From Clostridiales bacterium (GTDB lineage Bacteria > Bacillota > Clostridia > Oscillospirales > Oscillospiraceae), in the NCBI GenBank assembly GCA_019415645.1, contig DXYV01000003.1, positions 1 to 64,000 of the forward strand: a DNA stretch of 64,000 nt, read 5' to 3'. The translations under genes and the position numbers were made by a program. The notes under the pieces are model-generated. The model was not told where the DNA came from, ran no database searches, and worked only from the letters and a program-made list of their open reading frames with translations. This document shows, in pieces, positions 14,962-23,256 of the stretch; position 1 is the stretch's first letter; each line of letters starts with the position of its first letter.

Positions 14962-16647
14962 ATGAAAAAAGACAAAATAAAAGTATATACGTATACAAGA
15001 GTCTCCACTACGATACAAGTGGATGGATACTCTCTGGATGCTCAGAAAGCCAGAATGAAAGCATTTGCCGAGTACAATGACTATGAGATTGTTGGGGAAT
15101 ATGAGGACGCCGGCAAATCCGGCAAGTCCATTGAGGGCAGAGCGCAGTTCAGTCAGATGATGGAGGATATCAGATCCGGTAAGGATGGCGTCTCCTATGT
15201 GCTGGTGTTCAAGCTCTCCCGCTTCGGCAGAAACGCGGCGGATGTGCTGTCCACCTTGCAGGTCATGCAGGACTTTGGTGTCAATCTGATCTGCGTTGAG
15301 GATGGCATTGATTCCTCCAAGGATGCAGGCAAACTGATGATCTCCGTCCTGTCAGCGGTCGCAGAGATCGAACGTGAGAACATCCGTGTGCAGACTATGG
15401 AGGGCAGGATACAGAAAGCCCGCGAGGGCAAATGGAACGGCGGATTTGCGCCTTATGGTTATACGCTGGAAAAGGGCCAACTGTTTATCAACGAGGAAGA
15501 AGCCGAAGCGATCCGTGTGATCTTCGACCAGTATGTGCATACCGACATGGGTGCAAACGGTCTTGCCAGATACCTTGCCAACCACGGCATTTACAAAGTC
15601 CAACGCCAGAATGGTAAGAGGCCGCTGTTTGACGCTGTCCTCATCCGCAGAATACTGAAAAATCCTGTGTACTGCGGCAAAATCGCCTACGGCAGGCGCA
15701 GGACAGAAAAGGTGCATGGTACAAGAAACGATTATCGGCTTGTAGAGCAAGACGATTACCTGCTGGTGGATGGTCAGCATGAAGCCATTGTATCCGAAGA
15801 TCTGTGGCATGACGCACAGGTGAAGCTGCTGGCACAGGCAAAAAAATACGAGCATGTCAACCGTGGCAAAGATACAAAAATCCATCTACTCTCCGGAATC
15901 GTAAAGTGTCCGATCTGCGGAGCAGGCATGTATGGCAATAAGAGTGTCAAGCACAAGGCAGACGGTACGAAGTACAAGGATTTCTTCTACTATGGCTGCA
16001 AGCACCGCACCATGACCCGTGGCCATAAATGCGATTACAAAAAGCAAATCAATGAAGAACTTCTGGATACCGCTGTGGCAGAGGTTATCACCAAGCTGGT
16101 CAGCAATCCGAAGTTCGCCGCGCTGATGCAGCAGAAGATCAGCATGAAGGTGGACACCTCTGCTATCGAGCAGGAGATCGCCAACTACGAGAAGCAGCTC
16201 CGTCAGAGCTACTCCATCAAGTCTAAGCTGATAGATGAGATCGACTCGCTTGACCCAGACGATAAACACTACATCAAACGCAAATCAGACCTTGATGATC
16301 GTCTCTACAAGATGTATGATAAGATTGAGGATGCGGAGTCTCTGCTGATCGAAGCCAGAGCAAAGAAAACAGCCATTGAAGCGGAGAAGCTGACGGCTGA
16401 CAATATCTATAAGGTGCTGATTTACTTCGATAGGCTATACTCTGTCATGGACGAACTGGAAAGGCGACATATTATGGAGTCGCTGATTTCCGAAATCCGT
16501 ATCTTCGAGGAACGGCAGCCAAACGGTCAGTGGCTGAAGTCCATGAAACTCAAACTTCCTATCATAGAGGAAGATATGGAAATCGGTTTGGACAGCGATA
16601 CACATATTGAGACCGTCCTTCAGCTGTCACGAGAAGGGGAGGCGTGA
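14962..16647 (+). CDS. Large serine recombinase (integrase of the element)
   Basis: 561 residues. The N-terminal resolvase domain has YTRVSTTIQVDGYSLDAQ with the catalytic serine, then LVFKLSRFGRN and SAVAEIERENIRVQTMEGR. A recombinase domain follows (GKWNGGFAPYGYTL, IRRILKNPVYCG), then a zinc ribbon (KCPICGAGMYGN with later YGCKHR and CDYK) and a long coiled coil (about residues 400-480). It integrates and excises the element. The last codons, HIETVLQLSREGEA, mirror the HVETV stretch of RlmD, because the integration site overlaps the gene end. In the excised circle I predict these codons are replaced by the module now fused to RlmD. Confidence 0.95.
   Translation: MKKDKIKVYTYTRVSTTIQVDGYSLDAQKARMKAFAEYNDYEIVGEYEDAGKSGKSIEGRAQFSQMMEDIRSGKDGVSYVLVFKLSRFGRNAADVLSTLQVMQDFGVNLICVEDGIDSSKDAGKLMISVLSAVAEIERENIRVQTMEGRIQKAREGKWNGGFAPYGYTLEKGQLFINEEEAEAIRVIFDQYVHTDMGANGLARYLANHGIYKVQRQNGKRPLFDAVLIRRILKNPVYCGKIAYGRRRTEKVHGTRNDYRLVEQDDYLLVDGQHEAIVSEDLWHDAQVKLLAQAKKYEHVNRGKDTKIHLLSGIVKCPICGAGMYGNKSVKHKADGTKYKDFFYYGCKHRTMTRGHKCDYKKQINEELLDTAVAEVITKLVSNPKFAALMQQKISMKVDTSAIEQEIANYEKQLRQSYSIKSKLIDEIDSLDPDDKHYIKRKSDLDDRLYKMYDKIEDAESLLIEARAKKTAIEAEKLTADNIYKVLIYFDRLYSVMDELERRHIMESLISEIRIFEERQPNGQWLKSMKLKLPIIEEDMEIGLDSDTHIETVLQLSREGEA
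16607..16613 (+). other. Putative attR core (TTGAGAC)
   Basis: Same seven bases and codon phase as at 2187-2193. The sequence to its right (GAGAAGGGGAGGCG then a stop) is GC-rich and reads like the native RlmD C-terminus. Confidence 0.65.
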
Positions 16648-16941
16648 CCGGGACGCACAAGCGGAGCAAGTGCGGTTGCATAGATACGCAGGAAATGCTT
16701 CATTTCAAATCAAAAAATGAGAGAATAAGGGGCAAAAAAGAGCGAGAGACCACGAAGCACAGCAGATTGCCCAAAAAGTGGGCGGAACTTTTTTGAACCT
16801 TAGCATGGTTTCTCTTGCATTTGGTTTCATCCTTTGCTATAATAAAGCACGTAATCTCCACATGGACACTTGTTTGCATCGTGTGGACAGGCGCGGACGG
16901 GACCGTCCGTGACTCTATGAAAGTTCGGAGGAATACATGAA
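16648..16941 (+). promoter_or_regulatory. livJ upstream region with sigma-A promoter (16815-16843)
   Basis: No gene is seen in this 294-base gap. TTGCAT (16815-16820), 17 bases and TATAAT (16838-16843) form the promoter. The leader that follows has two dyads: TCCACA (16857) with TGTGGA, and CGGACGG/CCGTCCG near 16897-16912. These may be an operator or an RNA control element for amino acid uptake. A weak hairpin with a T-run near 16770-16796 may end the original rlmD transcript. Confidence 0.65.
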
Positions 16942-18180
16942 ATGAAGAAGCTACTTGCGCTCGGATTGTCCGCCTCCCTGCTGCTGACGGTTTTGGCCGG
17001 CTGCGGCAACGGCTCCACTGGCGGCGATGCCAACTCCAACAACAGTGCGACTCCCGACAGCTCCGCGTCCACCCCTGCCGCATCCGGTGACAACGTCATT
17101 AAGATCGGCGTGTTTGAGCCCTCCACTGGCGACTCCGCTTCCGGCGGCAAGAAGGAGATGCTGGGCATGCAGTACGCCAACTCCGAGACTCCCACCGTCA
17201 TGGTGGGCGACACGGAATACACCGTGGAGCTGGTTTACGCCGATAACGGCTCCACAACCGACAAAGCACCCACTGCCGCTTCCCAGCTGGTCAGCGAGGG
17301 CGTGGCGCTGGTTCTGGGTTCCTATGGCTCCGGCGTGTCCATCGCCGGCGGGCCGACCTTCGGCAATGCGGGCATCCCCGCCATCGGCGTGACCTGCACC
17401 AATCCCCAGGTCACGGCCGGCAACGACTATTACTTCCGCATCTGCTTCCTGGACCCCTTCCAGGGCACGGTCCTGGCCAACTTTGCTCTGGATAACTTTG
17501 ACGCGCAGGTGGCCTACTGTCTGGGCGAGGCGGGCAACGAGTACGACCAGGGCCTGATCAAATACTTTACCGACGCCTTTGAGGCCGCCGGCGGCACGGT
17601 CATCACCGACTCCTTCCCGACCAACAACTCGGACTTCAACTCCTACCTGAACAAGGCCAAGGATCAGGGCGCGGACGTTATCTTCACCCCGGTGTCCATC
17701 GCCTACGCCACGCAGATCATCACCCAGGCCGCCTCTCTGGGCATTGACATTCCGTTCCTGGGCTCCGATACCCTGGACGACAACATGGTCCTGGAGGCCG
17801 CCAACGGCACCGACATCCAGCTGTACGTCTCCACCTTCTATCAGGAGGGCGGCAATACAGCCTTTGACGAGGGGTTCAAGAACTACATCAACACGGCCGA
17901 CGGCGCTCTGGACGCCAACGGCGGCAACGACACCATCGCGGCTGTCTCCGCCATGGGCTACGACGCCTACTATGTGGCGCTGGAGGCCATTAAGGCTGCC
18001 GGTTCCGTGGATCCCGCCGACATCAAGGCTGCTTTGTGGGACGTGGAGTATGACGGCGTCTCCGGCCACATCGCCTTTGACGATGAGAACGGCGACGCAG
18101 TCCGCGATACCGCGTATATCAAGCACTCCACCAACGATGGCGCCTGGGAGCTGGAGACCGTCCAGACCGTCGCCGAATAA
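16942..18180 (+). CDS. livJ: Branched-chain amino acid ABC transporter, substrate-binding lipoprotein
   Basis: 412 residues. GGAGGA precedes the ATG at 16942; an ATG five bases earlier is closed at once. The signal peptide ends in lipobox LAGC, followed by a long Ser/Thr/Asn linker. The body is a periplasmic-binding type I fold: VIKIGVFEPSTGDSASGG, then GVALVLGSYGSGVSIAGG, and PAIGVTCTNPQVT. This is the LivJ/Leu-Ile-Val-binding family. Ser/Thr at the alpha-carboxyl site and an acidic side at the amino site fit an amino acid ligand, though peptides or amides are possible. It is anchored outside the cell and feeds LivHMGF encoded just downstream. Confidence 0.9.
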   Translation: MKKLLALGLSASLLLTVLAGCGNGSTGGDANSNNSATPDSSASTPAASGDNVIKIGVFEPSTGDSASGGKKEMLGMQYANSETPTVMVGDTEYTVELVYADNGSTTDKAPTAASQLVSEGVALVLGSYGSGVSIAGGPTFGNAGIPAIGVTCTNPQVTAGNDYYFRICFLDPFQGTVLANFALDNFDAQVAYCLGEAGNEYDQGLIKYFTDAFEAAGGTVITDSFPTNNSDFNSYLNKAKDQGADVIFTPVSIAYATQIITQAASLGIDIPFLGSDTLDDNMVLEAANGTDIQLYVSTFYQEGGNTAFDEGFKNYINTADGALDANGGNDTIAAVSAMGYDAYYVALEAIKAAGSVDPADIKAALWDVEYDGVSGHIAFDDENGDAVRDTAYIKHSTNDGAWELETVQTVAE

Positions 18181-18210
18181 ACCCAAAGTCTGTTCCGAGC
18201 GGAACCAACT

Positions 18211-18246
18211 ATGCTTGGCGGGAACCGAAGGGTTCCCGCCAAGCAT
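18211..18246 (+). promoter_or_regulatory. Intercistronic stem-loop between livJ and livH
   Basis: Perfect 16-bp stem (18211-18226 with 18231-18246) and a GAAG loop, with no T-run. It probably protects the livJ mRNA 3' end or attenuates readthrough, giving excess binding protein over permease. Confidence 0.75.
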
Positions 18247-18347
18247 CATCTTCCTGACGGTTCCGGGCTGCCGCGAACAGGGCGGCGCAGCCGCCTTATT
18301 CGGGTCAGCCCGGCGGTCCATTTTACGTGTATGAGGGAGGAACCTCC

Positions 18348-19256
18348 ATGGAATATTTTATCTCCACTCTGCTGTTCGGCATTTCGGTGGGCGGCCAGTA
18401 TGCCCTGATTGCCATTGGCTATACCATGGTGTACGGCATCCTGCGCCTGATCAACTTTGCCCACGGCGATGTGTTCATGGTAGCCGGCCTGATGGGAATC
18501 TACCTGTCCTCCGGCCTGGCGGCCTATCTGCCTGCGGCGGCGGTCATCCCGGTCAGCCTGATTCTGGTGCTGATTCTGACCGTGGTTTTGGGCTTTGTCA
18601 TCGAGCGGGTGGCCTATAAGCCCCTGCGCTCCGCACCCCGCATGAGTGTTATGATCTCCGCCATCGGGGTGAGCTATCTGCTCCAGAATACCGCCACCTA
18701 TATCACCGGCGGCCAGCCCATGACCTATCCCACCATCCCCTTCCTGTCCGACACGGTGACCGTGGCGGGCACGCCCATCAAGTGGGTGGTGATTATTACC
18801 CCCTTCCTGGTGGTGGCCCTGGTGCTGGTGCTCACGCAGCTCATCAACCACACCAAGATCGGCATGGCCATGCGTGCGGTGGCCAAGGATTTTGAGACCA
18901 GCCAGCTCATGGGCATCAAGATCAACAACGTGATCTCCATTACCTTCGTCATCGGCTCGGCTCTGGCGGCGGTGGGCTCCATGCTCTACTTCACCAACTA
19001 TTCCGCCATTGTCCCCACCGCCGGCTCCATGCCCGGCCTGAAGGCCTTTGTCGCCGCAGTGTTCGGCGGAATTGGCTCCATTCCCGGCGCGGTGATCGGC
19101 GCATTCATCATCGGAATCTGCGAAAACTTTGTGAAGATCCTGCCCTTTGAGGGGGCCACCACCTTCGTGGACGCATTCACCTTCGCCCTGCTGATCGTGA
19201 TTCTGGTCTTTAAGCCCACTGGCCTGTTCGGGGAAAAGGCCACGGACAAGGTCTGA
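18348..19256 (+). CDS. livH: Branched-chain amino acid ABC transporter permease LivH
   Basis: 302 residues from ATG 18348 (GGGAGGAA upstream). About eight hydrophobic spans. The opening GISVGGQYALIAIGYTMVYGILRLINFAHGD is the LivH hallmark, and the conserved AVFGGIGSIPGAVIGAF loop near residue 235 contacts the ATPases. It forms the membrane channel with LivM. It lies directly after the binding-protein gene and is followed by livM 13 bases later, all in one operon. Confidence 0.93.
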   Translation: MEYFISTLLFGISVGGQYALIAIGYTMVYGILRLINFAHGDVFMVAGLMGIYLSSGLAAYLPAAAVIPVSLILVLILTVVLGFVIERVAYKPLRSAPRMSVMISAIGVSYLLQNTATYITGGQPMTYPTIPFLSDTVTVAGTPIKWVVIITPFLVVALVLVLTQLINHTKIGMAMRAVAKDFETSQLMGIKINNVISITFVIGSALAAVGSMLYFTNYSAIVPTAGSMPGLKAFVAAVFGGIGSIPGAVIGAFIIGICENFVKILPFEGATTFVDAFTFALLIVILVFKPTGLFGEKATDKV

Positions 19257-19269
19257 GGAGGTGCCCGGA

Positions 19270-20613
19270 ATGATTCAAGCGAAACAGAGCAAAAAGGGCG
19301 CGGTCATCGGACTGATCTGCGCCGTCTTGGTCCTGGCCGTGGTGGCGATTCTGGAAAATACTCTGGATCCCAACAGCCAGCTGTTCATTGTCCTGAAAAA
19401 GGGCGCGGTCTACTCCCTGGTGGCCGTGTCCATGAACCTGCTCAACGGCTTTACCGGCCTGTTCTCTCTGGGCCAGGCGGGCTTCATGCTGTTGGGCGCG
19501 TACACGTACGCGATTCTTACCGTACCTATGTCCGCCAAGGACTCGGTGTATTACCTGTACGGCGGGTCGGCGGTGCCCTTCTCGCTGCCCGACCTGTTCG
19601 GCGGGGTGGACACCCCTGCGGGCCTTATCCTGGGGGTACTGCTGGCGATCATTCTGGGGGGACTGGTAGCGGCCTTCTTCGCCTGGCTCATCGGTCTGCC
19701 GGTGCTGCGGCTGAAAAGCGACTATCTGGCCATTGCCACGCTGGGCTTTGCGGAGATCATCCGCGCCATCTTCCAGTGGCAGGCCCTGGGTCCGGTGACC
19801 AACGGCGCCAATATGATCACGCAGATCCCCACCTTCTCCAACTTCAATATTACCAACGCCAATGGGGAGATCGTGCTGCGGCTGTCCACCTTTTTCCCCT
19901 TCCTCATCGCCATTGTCTGCATCGTGGTCATTGTGATGCTGATCAACTCCTCCTATGGCCGGGCTTTCAAGGCCATCCGGGAGGATGAGATCGCCGCCGA
20001 GGCCATGGGCATCAACCTGGCCAAGCACAAGCGGCTGTCCTTCTGCATTTCCTCTTTCTTTGCCGGTGTGGGCGGCGCGCTGTTCGCCATGTACGCCAAC
20101 AATGCCCAGGCCAAGGTCTATACCTCCACCATGACCTATGAGATTCTGCTGATCGTGGTCATCGGCGGAATTGGCTCCATTTCCGGCTCCTGCATCGCCA
20201 CCTTCCTGTATGTGGCCTGCTCCGAGTGGTGGCTGCGCTTCCTGGACAGCGAAATGACCTTCGGCGCGGCCAATGACCCGAGGCGCATCGCCTTTATCGT
20301 GATCTTCGCAGTCGTGGTTTTGGGTGTGGCGGTCCTGCTCACCCGCCGGGAGCGCAAGACTACCAACCGTATGTGGAAAGCGGCGGTGGTGTGGATCGTA
20401 GCCCTGCTGCTGCTGATCTGGCTGGCCTACTTTGTGGTCACCGGGTCGCTCAAGGTGCCGCTGATGCGCAACGGCTTCCGTATGGTGGTATTCTCCATCA
20501 TCATTATGATCGTGGTGCTCTTCTTCCGCCGCGGTATCATGGGCGATAAGGAGCTGACCGACCTGTTCCGCCGCCGGAAAAAGGCGGTCGCCGCAAAGGA
20601 GGAGAGAGCATGA
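19270..20613 (+). CDS. livM: Branched-chain amino acid ABC transporter permease LivM
   Basis: 447 residues from ATG 19270, with GGAGG eight bases upstream; a GTG at 19261 lies within the Shine-Dalgarno and is rejected. LivM features are visible: LLNGFTGLFSLGQAGFMLLGAYTYA, LPVLRLKSDYLAIATLGFAEIIRA and the coupling loop VVIGGIGSISGS. The C-terminus carries an additional two-span extension (residues about 370-425) ending in a basic tail, longer than the usual 300-400 residue LivM. Its stop overlaps livG by four bases. Confidence 0.92.
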   Translation: MIQAKQSKKGAVIGLICAVLVLAVVAILENTLDPNSQLFIVLKKGAVYSLVAVSMNLLNGFTGLFSLGQAGFMLLGAYTYAILTVPMSAKDSVYYLYGGSAVPFSLPDLFGGVDTPAGLILGVLLAIILGGLVAAFFAWLIGLPVLRLKSDYLAIATLGFAEIIRAIFQWQALGPVTNGANMITQIPTFSNFNITNANGEIVLRLSTFFPFLIAIVCIVVIVMLINSSYGRAFKAIREDEIAAEAMGINLAKHKRLSFCISSFFAGVGGALFAMYANNAQAKVYTSTMTYEILLIVVIGGIGSISGSCIATFLYVACSEWWLRFLDSEMTFGAANDPRRIAFIVIFAVVVLGVAVLLTRRERKTTNRMWKAAVVWIVALLLLIWLAYFVVTGSLKVPLMRNGFRMVVFSIIIMIVVLFFRRGIMGDKELTDLFRRRKKAVAAKEERA

Positions 20614-21611
20614 GCGAGAATATCCTGAACGTGGAACACGTCACCATGCAGTTTGGCGGCGTGGTGGCGGTGAACGATTTGTCCCTGGAGGTCAACAAAG
20701 GGGAGATCGTGGCCCTCATCGGCCCCAACGGCGCAGGCAAGACCACCGCCTTCAACTGCATCACCGGCGTGTATGAGCCCACCAACGGCCTGGTCTCCTT
20801 CTGCGGCGAACCCATGGTCCGCAACCACCCCCAGGGGAAGATAACCAAGAGCTATCTGGGAGAGAACGGTACGCTGTACACCGCCCGGCTGGATCTGAGC
20901 GACCCGGAGGCCCTGGCTGCCATTGAGGCGGAGCAGGACCCGGAGGCGAAGGCCGCCCGGCAGAAGGCGTACGACCAGGCGCAGGAGGAGCGCAAGGCTC
21001 CCGTCCTGGCCAAGGACCCGCTGGCCTTCTCCGACAAGGTTCTCTCTCCCACACCCGACAAGATCACCCAGCTGGGCATCGCCCGCACCTTCCAGAACAT
21101 CCGCCTGTTTTCCTCCCTGTCTGTGCTGGATAACGTGCTGATCGCCAAGCATATGCGGGCCAAGCAGAATTTCCTGTCCGCCACCTTCCGCCTCAACCAC
21201 AAGGAGGAGAAGCGGATGCGGGAGGAGGCCATGGCCCTGCTGGAGGAGCAGAACCTGCTCCACCTGAAGGACGAGGTGGCGGGCTCCCTGCCCTACGGCA
21301 TCCAGCGCCGGCTGGAGATCGCCCGCGCCCTGGCCACCGAGCCCAAGCTGCTGTTGCTGGACGAGCCGGCCGCCGGCATGAACCCGCAGGAGACCCAGGA
21401 GCTCACCGACTTTATCCAGCAGATCCGGTCGGAATATAACCTGTCCATTTTCATGATCGAGCACCACATGGACCTGGTCATGCAGATCTCCGAGCGCATC
21501 TATGTCCTGGATTTCGGCAAGCTCATTGCCCAGGGCACGCCGCAGGAGGTACAAAACAATCAACGCGTCATCGACGCATATTTGGGGGTGGCTGACGATG
21601 CTGAGGATTGA
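20610..21611 (+). CDS. livG: Branched-chain amino acid ABC transporter ATPase LivG, with insertion
   Basis: 333 residues against about 255 for typical LivG. Walker A is GPNGAGKTT, the Q-loop region GIARTFQNIRLF, the signature LPYGIQRRLEIARAL, Walker B LLLLDEPAAGMN and the switch histidine MIEHHMD. The extra length is a charged, helical insert of about 75 residues (roughly 68-145) between the first beta sheet and the Q-loop (LSDPEALAAIEAEQDPEA and following). The insert does not interrupt any catalytic motif. The signature SYGxQR is altered to PYGIQRR, as is common in LivG. The partner is LivF, whose start lies within the end of this gene. Confidence 0.92.
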   Translation: MSENILNVEHVTMQFGGVVAVNDLSLEVNKGEIVALIGPNGAGKTTAFNCITGVYEPTNGLVSFCGEPMVRNHPQGKITKSYLGENGTLYTARLDLSDPEALAAIEAEQDPEAKAARQKAYDQAQEERKAPVLAKDPLAFSDKVLSPTPDKITQLGIARTFQNIRLFSSLSVLDNVLIAKHMRAKQNFLSATFRLNHKEEKRMREEAMALLEEQNLLHLKDEVAGSLPYGIQRRLEIARALATEPKLLLLDEPAAGMNPQETQELTDFIQQIRSEYNLSIFMIEHHMDLVMQISERIYVLDFGKLIAQGTPQEVQNNQRVIDAYLGVADDAED

Positions 21612-22293
21612 CGGACTGAAGGTGAGTTACGGCGGCATCGAAGCGGTCAAGGGAATCTCCTTTGAAGTGCCCGACGGCAAGATCGTCACCCTGATCGGCG
21701 CCAACGGCGCGGGCAAATCCACCACCCTGCGGGCCATCGCCGGCCTGGTCAAGCCGGCCGCGGGCCGCATCCACCTCCAGGCGGAGGACATCACCGCCCT
21801 GTCTCCCGACCGAATCGTGTCCAAGGGAATCACGCTGGTGCCCGAGGGCCGTCATGTGTTCCCCGACCTGACCGTGGTGGAGAACCTGCGAATCGGCGCC
21901 TATCTGCGCAAGGACGACCTGGAGGAGGACCTGCGCTGGGTGTACGACCTGTTCCCCCGGCTCAAGGAGCGCTCCTGGCAGGCGGCGGGCACCCTGTCCG
22001 GCGGCGAGCAGCAGATGCTGGCCGTAGGCCGGGCGCTGATGTCCCGGCCCAAGATCATCATGATGGACGAACCCTCCCTGGGCCTGGCCCCACTGGTGGT
22101 CAAGGGCATCTTCGACATCATCCGGGAGATCAACAAGCAGGGCGTGACGGTGCTGCTCATCGAGCAGAACGCCAACATGGCCCTGAAAACGGCCGATGTG
22201 GGTTACGTGCTGGAGACCGGCCGAATCACCCTGTCGGGCAGCGGCATGGAGCTGCTGAGCAACGAGCAGGTGAAAAAGGCCTATCTGGGCTGA
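21598..22293 (+). CDS. livF: Branched-chain amino acid ABC transporter ATPase LivF
   Basis: 231 residues from ATG 21598, overlapping the livG stop by 14 bases. Walker A is GANGAGKST, signature LSGGEQQMLAVGRAL, Walker B IIMMDEPSLGLAP and H-loop LIEQNANMAL. It has the family's usual length and the C-terminal G-S-G-x-E-L-L motif. With LivG it powers import through LivHM. A strong terminator follows at 22311, closing the operon. Confidence 0.93.
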   Translation: MLRIDGLKVSYGGIEAVKGISFEVPDGKIVTLIGANGAGKSTTLRAIAGLVKPAAGRIHLQAEDITALSPDRIVSKGITLVPEGRHVFPDLTVVENLRIGAYLRKDDLEEDLRWVYDLFPRLKERSWQAAGTLSGGEQQMLAVGRALMSRPKIIMMDEPSLGLAPLVVKGIFDIIREINKQGVTVLLIEQNANMALKTADVGYVLETGRITLSGSGMELLSNEQVKKAYLG

Positions 22294-22310
22294 GTCAATG
22301 TGCCGTTCCG

Positions 22311-22343
22311 CGGCCCCGGACCATTGAGGTCCGGGGCCGTTTT
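22311..22343 (+). terminator. Terminator of the liv operon
   Basis: Perfect 12-bp GC stem (22311-22322 with 22328-22339), loop ATTGA, then TTTT. Confidence 0.88.
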
Positions 22344-22453
22344 GCTGTCCAGAGGGAAGAAACCATTGATTCCGGCCGCGCAATCGGGTACAATCAAACA
22401 CGAGACCAATCGCCCGCCGGAACCGCGGCGGGCGCGCCAAGGAGGAGAACGCC

Positions 22454-23212
22454 ATGAAGCTGGTGTCCTGGAATGTGAATGGCCTGCGGGCCTGCTTGAA
22501 GAAGGGATTTCTGGAGTCCTTCCAGTCTCTGGACGCGGATGTGTTCTGCCTGCAGGAGACCAAGCTCCAGCCCGGACAGGTGGAGCTGGACCTGCCGGGC
22601 TATGCCCAATACTGGAATTCCGCGGAGAAGAAGGGCTATTCCGGCACCGCCGTCTTTACCCGGCGGGAGCCGCTGGCCGTGACCTACGACATCGGGGACG
22701 CCGACCACGTGGGGGAGGGACGGTCCATCACCCTGGAATTTCCGGACTGTTATGTGGTCACGGTTTACACCCCAAACGCCCAGGAGGGGCTGGCGCGGCT
22801 GCCCTACCGCATGGCATGGGAGGACGCCTTCCGGGCCTACCTGCGGGAGCTGGACGGGAAGAAGCCGGTCATCGTGTGCGGGGACCTGAATGTGGCCCAC
22901 GAGGAGATCGACTTGAAGAACCCCAAGACCAACCGGGGCAATGCCGGCTTCTCCGATGAGGAGCGGGCCAAATTCGGCGAACTGCTGGCCGCCGGCTTTA
23001 CCGATACCTTCCGCTGGCTCTATCCAGACCGGACGGGGGCCTATTCCTGGTGGAGCTACCGCTTCCATGCCCGGGAGAACAACGCAGGGTGGCGAATCGA
23101 CTATTTTCTGGTCTCTGACCGGCTGCGGGAGCGCATCGCGGCGGCGGAGATTCACGCCGACATTTACGGCAGCGACCACTGCCCGGTGTCCCTGACCCTG
23201 CGGGAAGCATAA
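22454..23212 (+). CDS. exoA: Exodeoxyribonuclease III (ExoA/Xth family AP endonuclease)
   Basis: 252 residues, full length for the family. Conserved stations are LVSWNVNGLRA (metal-binding Asn), the catalytic Glu in CLQETKL, GYSGTAVF, VYTPNA, CGDLNVAHEEIDLKNPK, AGFTDTFR, YSWWSYRFHARENNAGWRIDYFLVS and GSDHCPVSL with the catalytic His. The enzyme cuts DNA at abasic sites and removes 3' blocking groups in cytosolic base-excision repair. GGAGGAGAACGCC precedes the start. It appears monocistronic. Confidence 0.95.
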   Translation: MKLVSWNVNGLRACLKKGFLESFQSLDADVFCLQETKLQPGQVELDLPGYAQYWNSAEKKGYSGTAVFTRREPLAVTYDIGDADHVGEGRSITLEFPDCYVVTVYTPNAQEGLARLPYRMAWEDAFRAYLRELDGKKPVIVCGDLNVAHEEIDLKNPKTNRGNAGFSDEERAKFGELLAAGFTDTFRWLYPDRTGAYSWWSYRFHARENNAGWRIDYFLVSDRLRERIAAAEIHADIYGSDHCPVSLTLREA

Positions 23213-23216
23213 ACAG

Positions 23217-23250
23217 ACAGGCCCGTTCCGCATCTGCGGAACGGGCCTGT
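23217..23250. terminator. Hairpin between convergent exoA and merR-like genes
   Basis: Inverted repeat of 16 bp (23217-23232 with 23235-23250), folding to about 14 bp with a short loop. No long T-run on either side, so termination strength is uncertain. Confidence 0.55.
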
Positions 23251-23256
23251 GCTGCT

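Larger units (their letters stand above)
2187..16613. mobile_element. Integrative mobilizable element inserted in the 3' end of rlmD
   Basis: Bounded by short TTGAGAC cores that both encode a (V/I)ETV peptide. The right end carries a large serine recombinase reading outward into the site. Inside are mobC, a MOBP-like relaxase with a nested membrane-protein gene, a RepA-like ATPase, a sigma-like factor, a DUF6076 protein, regulator and membrane-protein cargo and a truncated primase. No type IV secretion, coupling-protein or VirB4-like genes are seen, so it is mobilizable rather than self-transmissible. The 3' end of rlmD (rumA) is a known integration hot spot for Firmicutes elements. Boundaries are good to perhaps ten bases, since the crossover dinucleotide cannot be fixed by eye. 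Confidence 0.8.

Noticed and set aside
2187..16613. A self-transmissible conjugative element.
   Set aside because: No VirB4, VirD4/TraG coupling protein or other mating-channel gene is present; only mobilization functions are seen.
22300..22959. A plus-strand open frame overlapping exoA.
   Set aside because: It is a frame-shifted reading of the exonuclease gene that includes the liv terminator.
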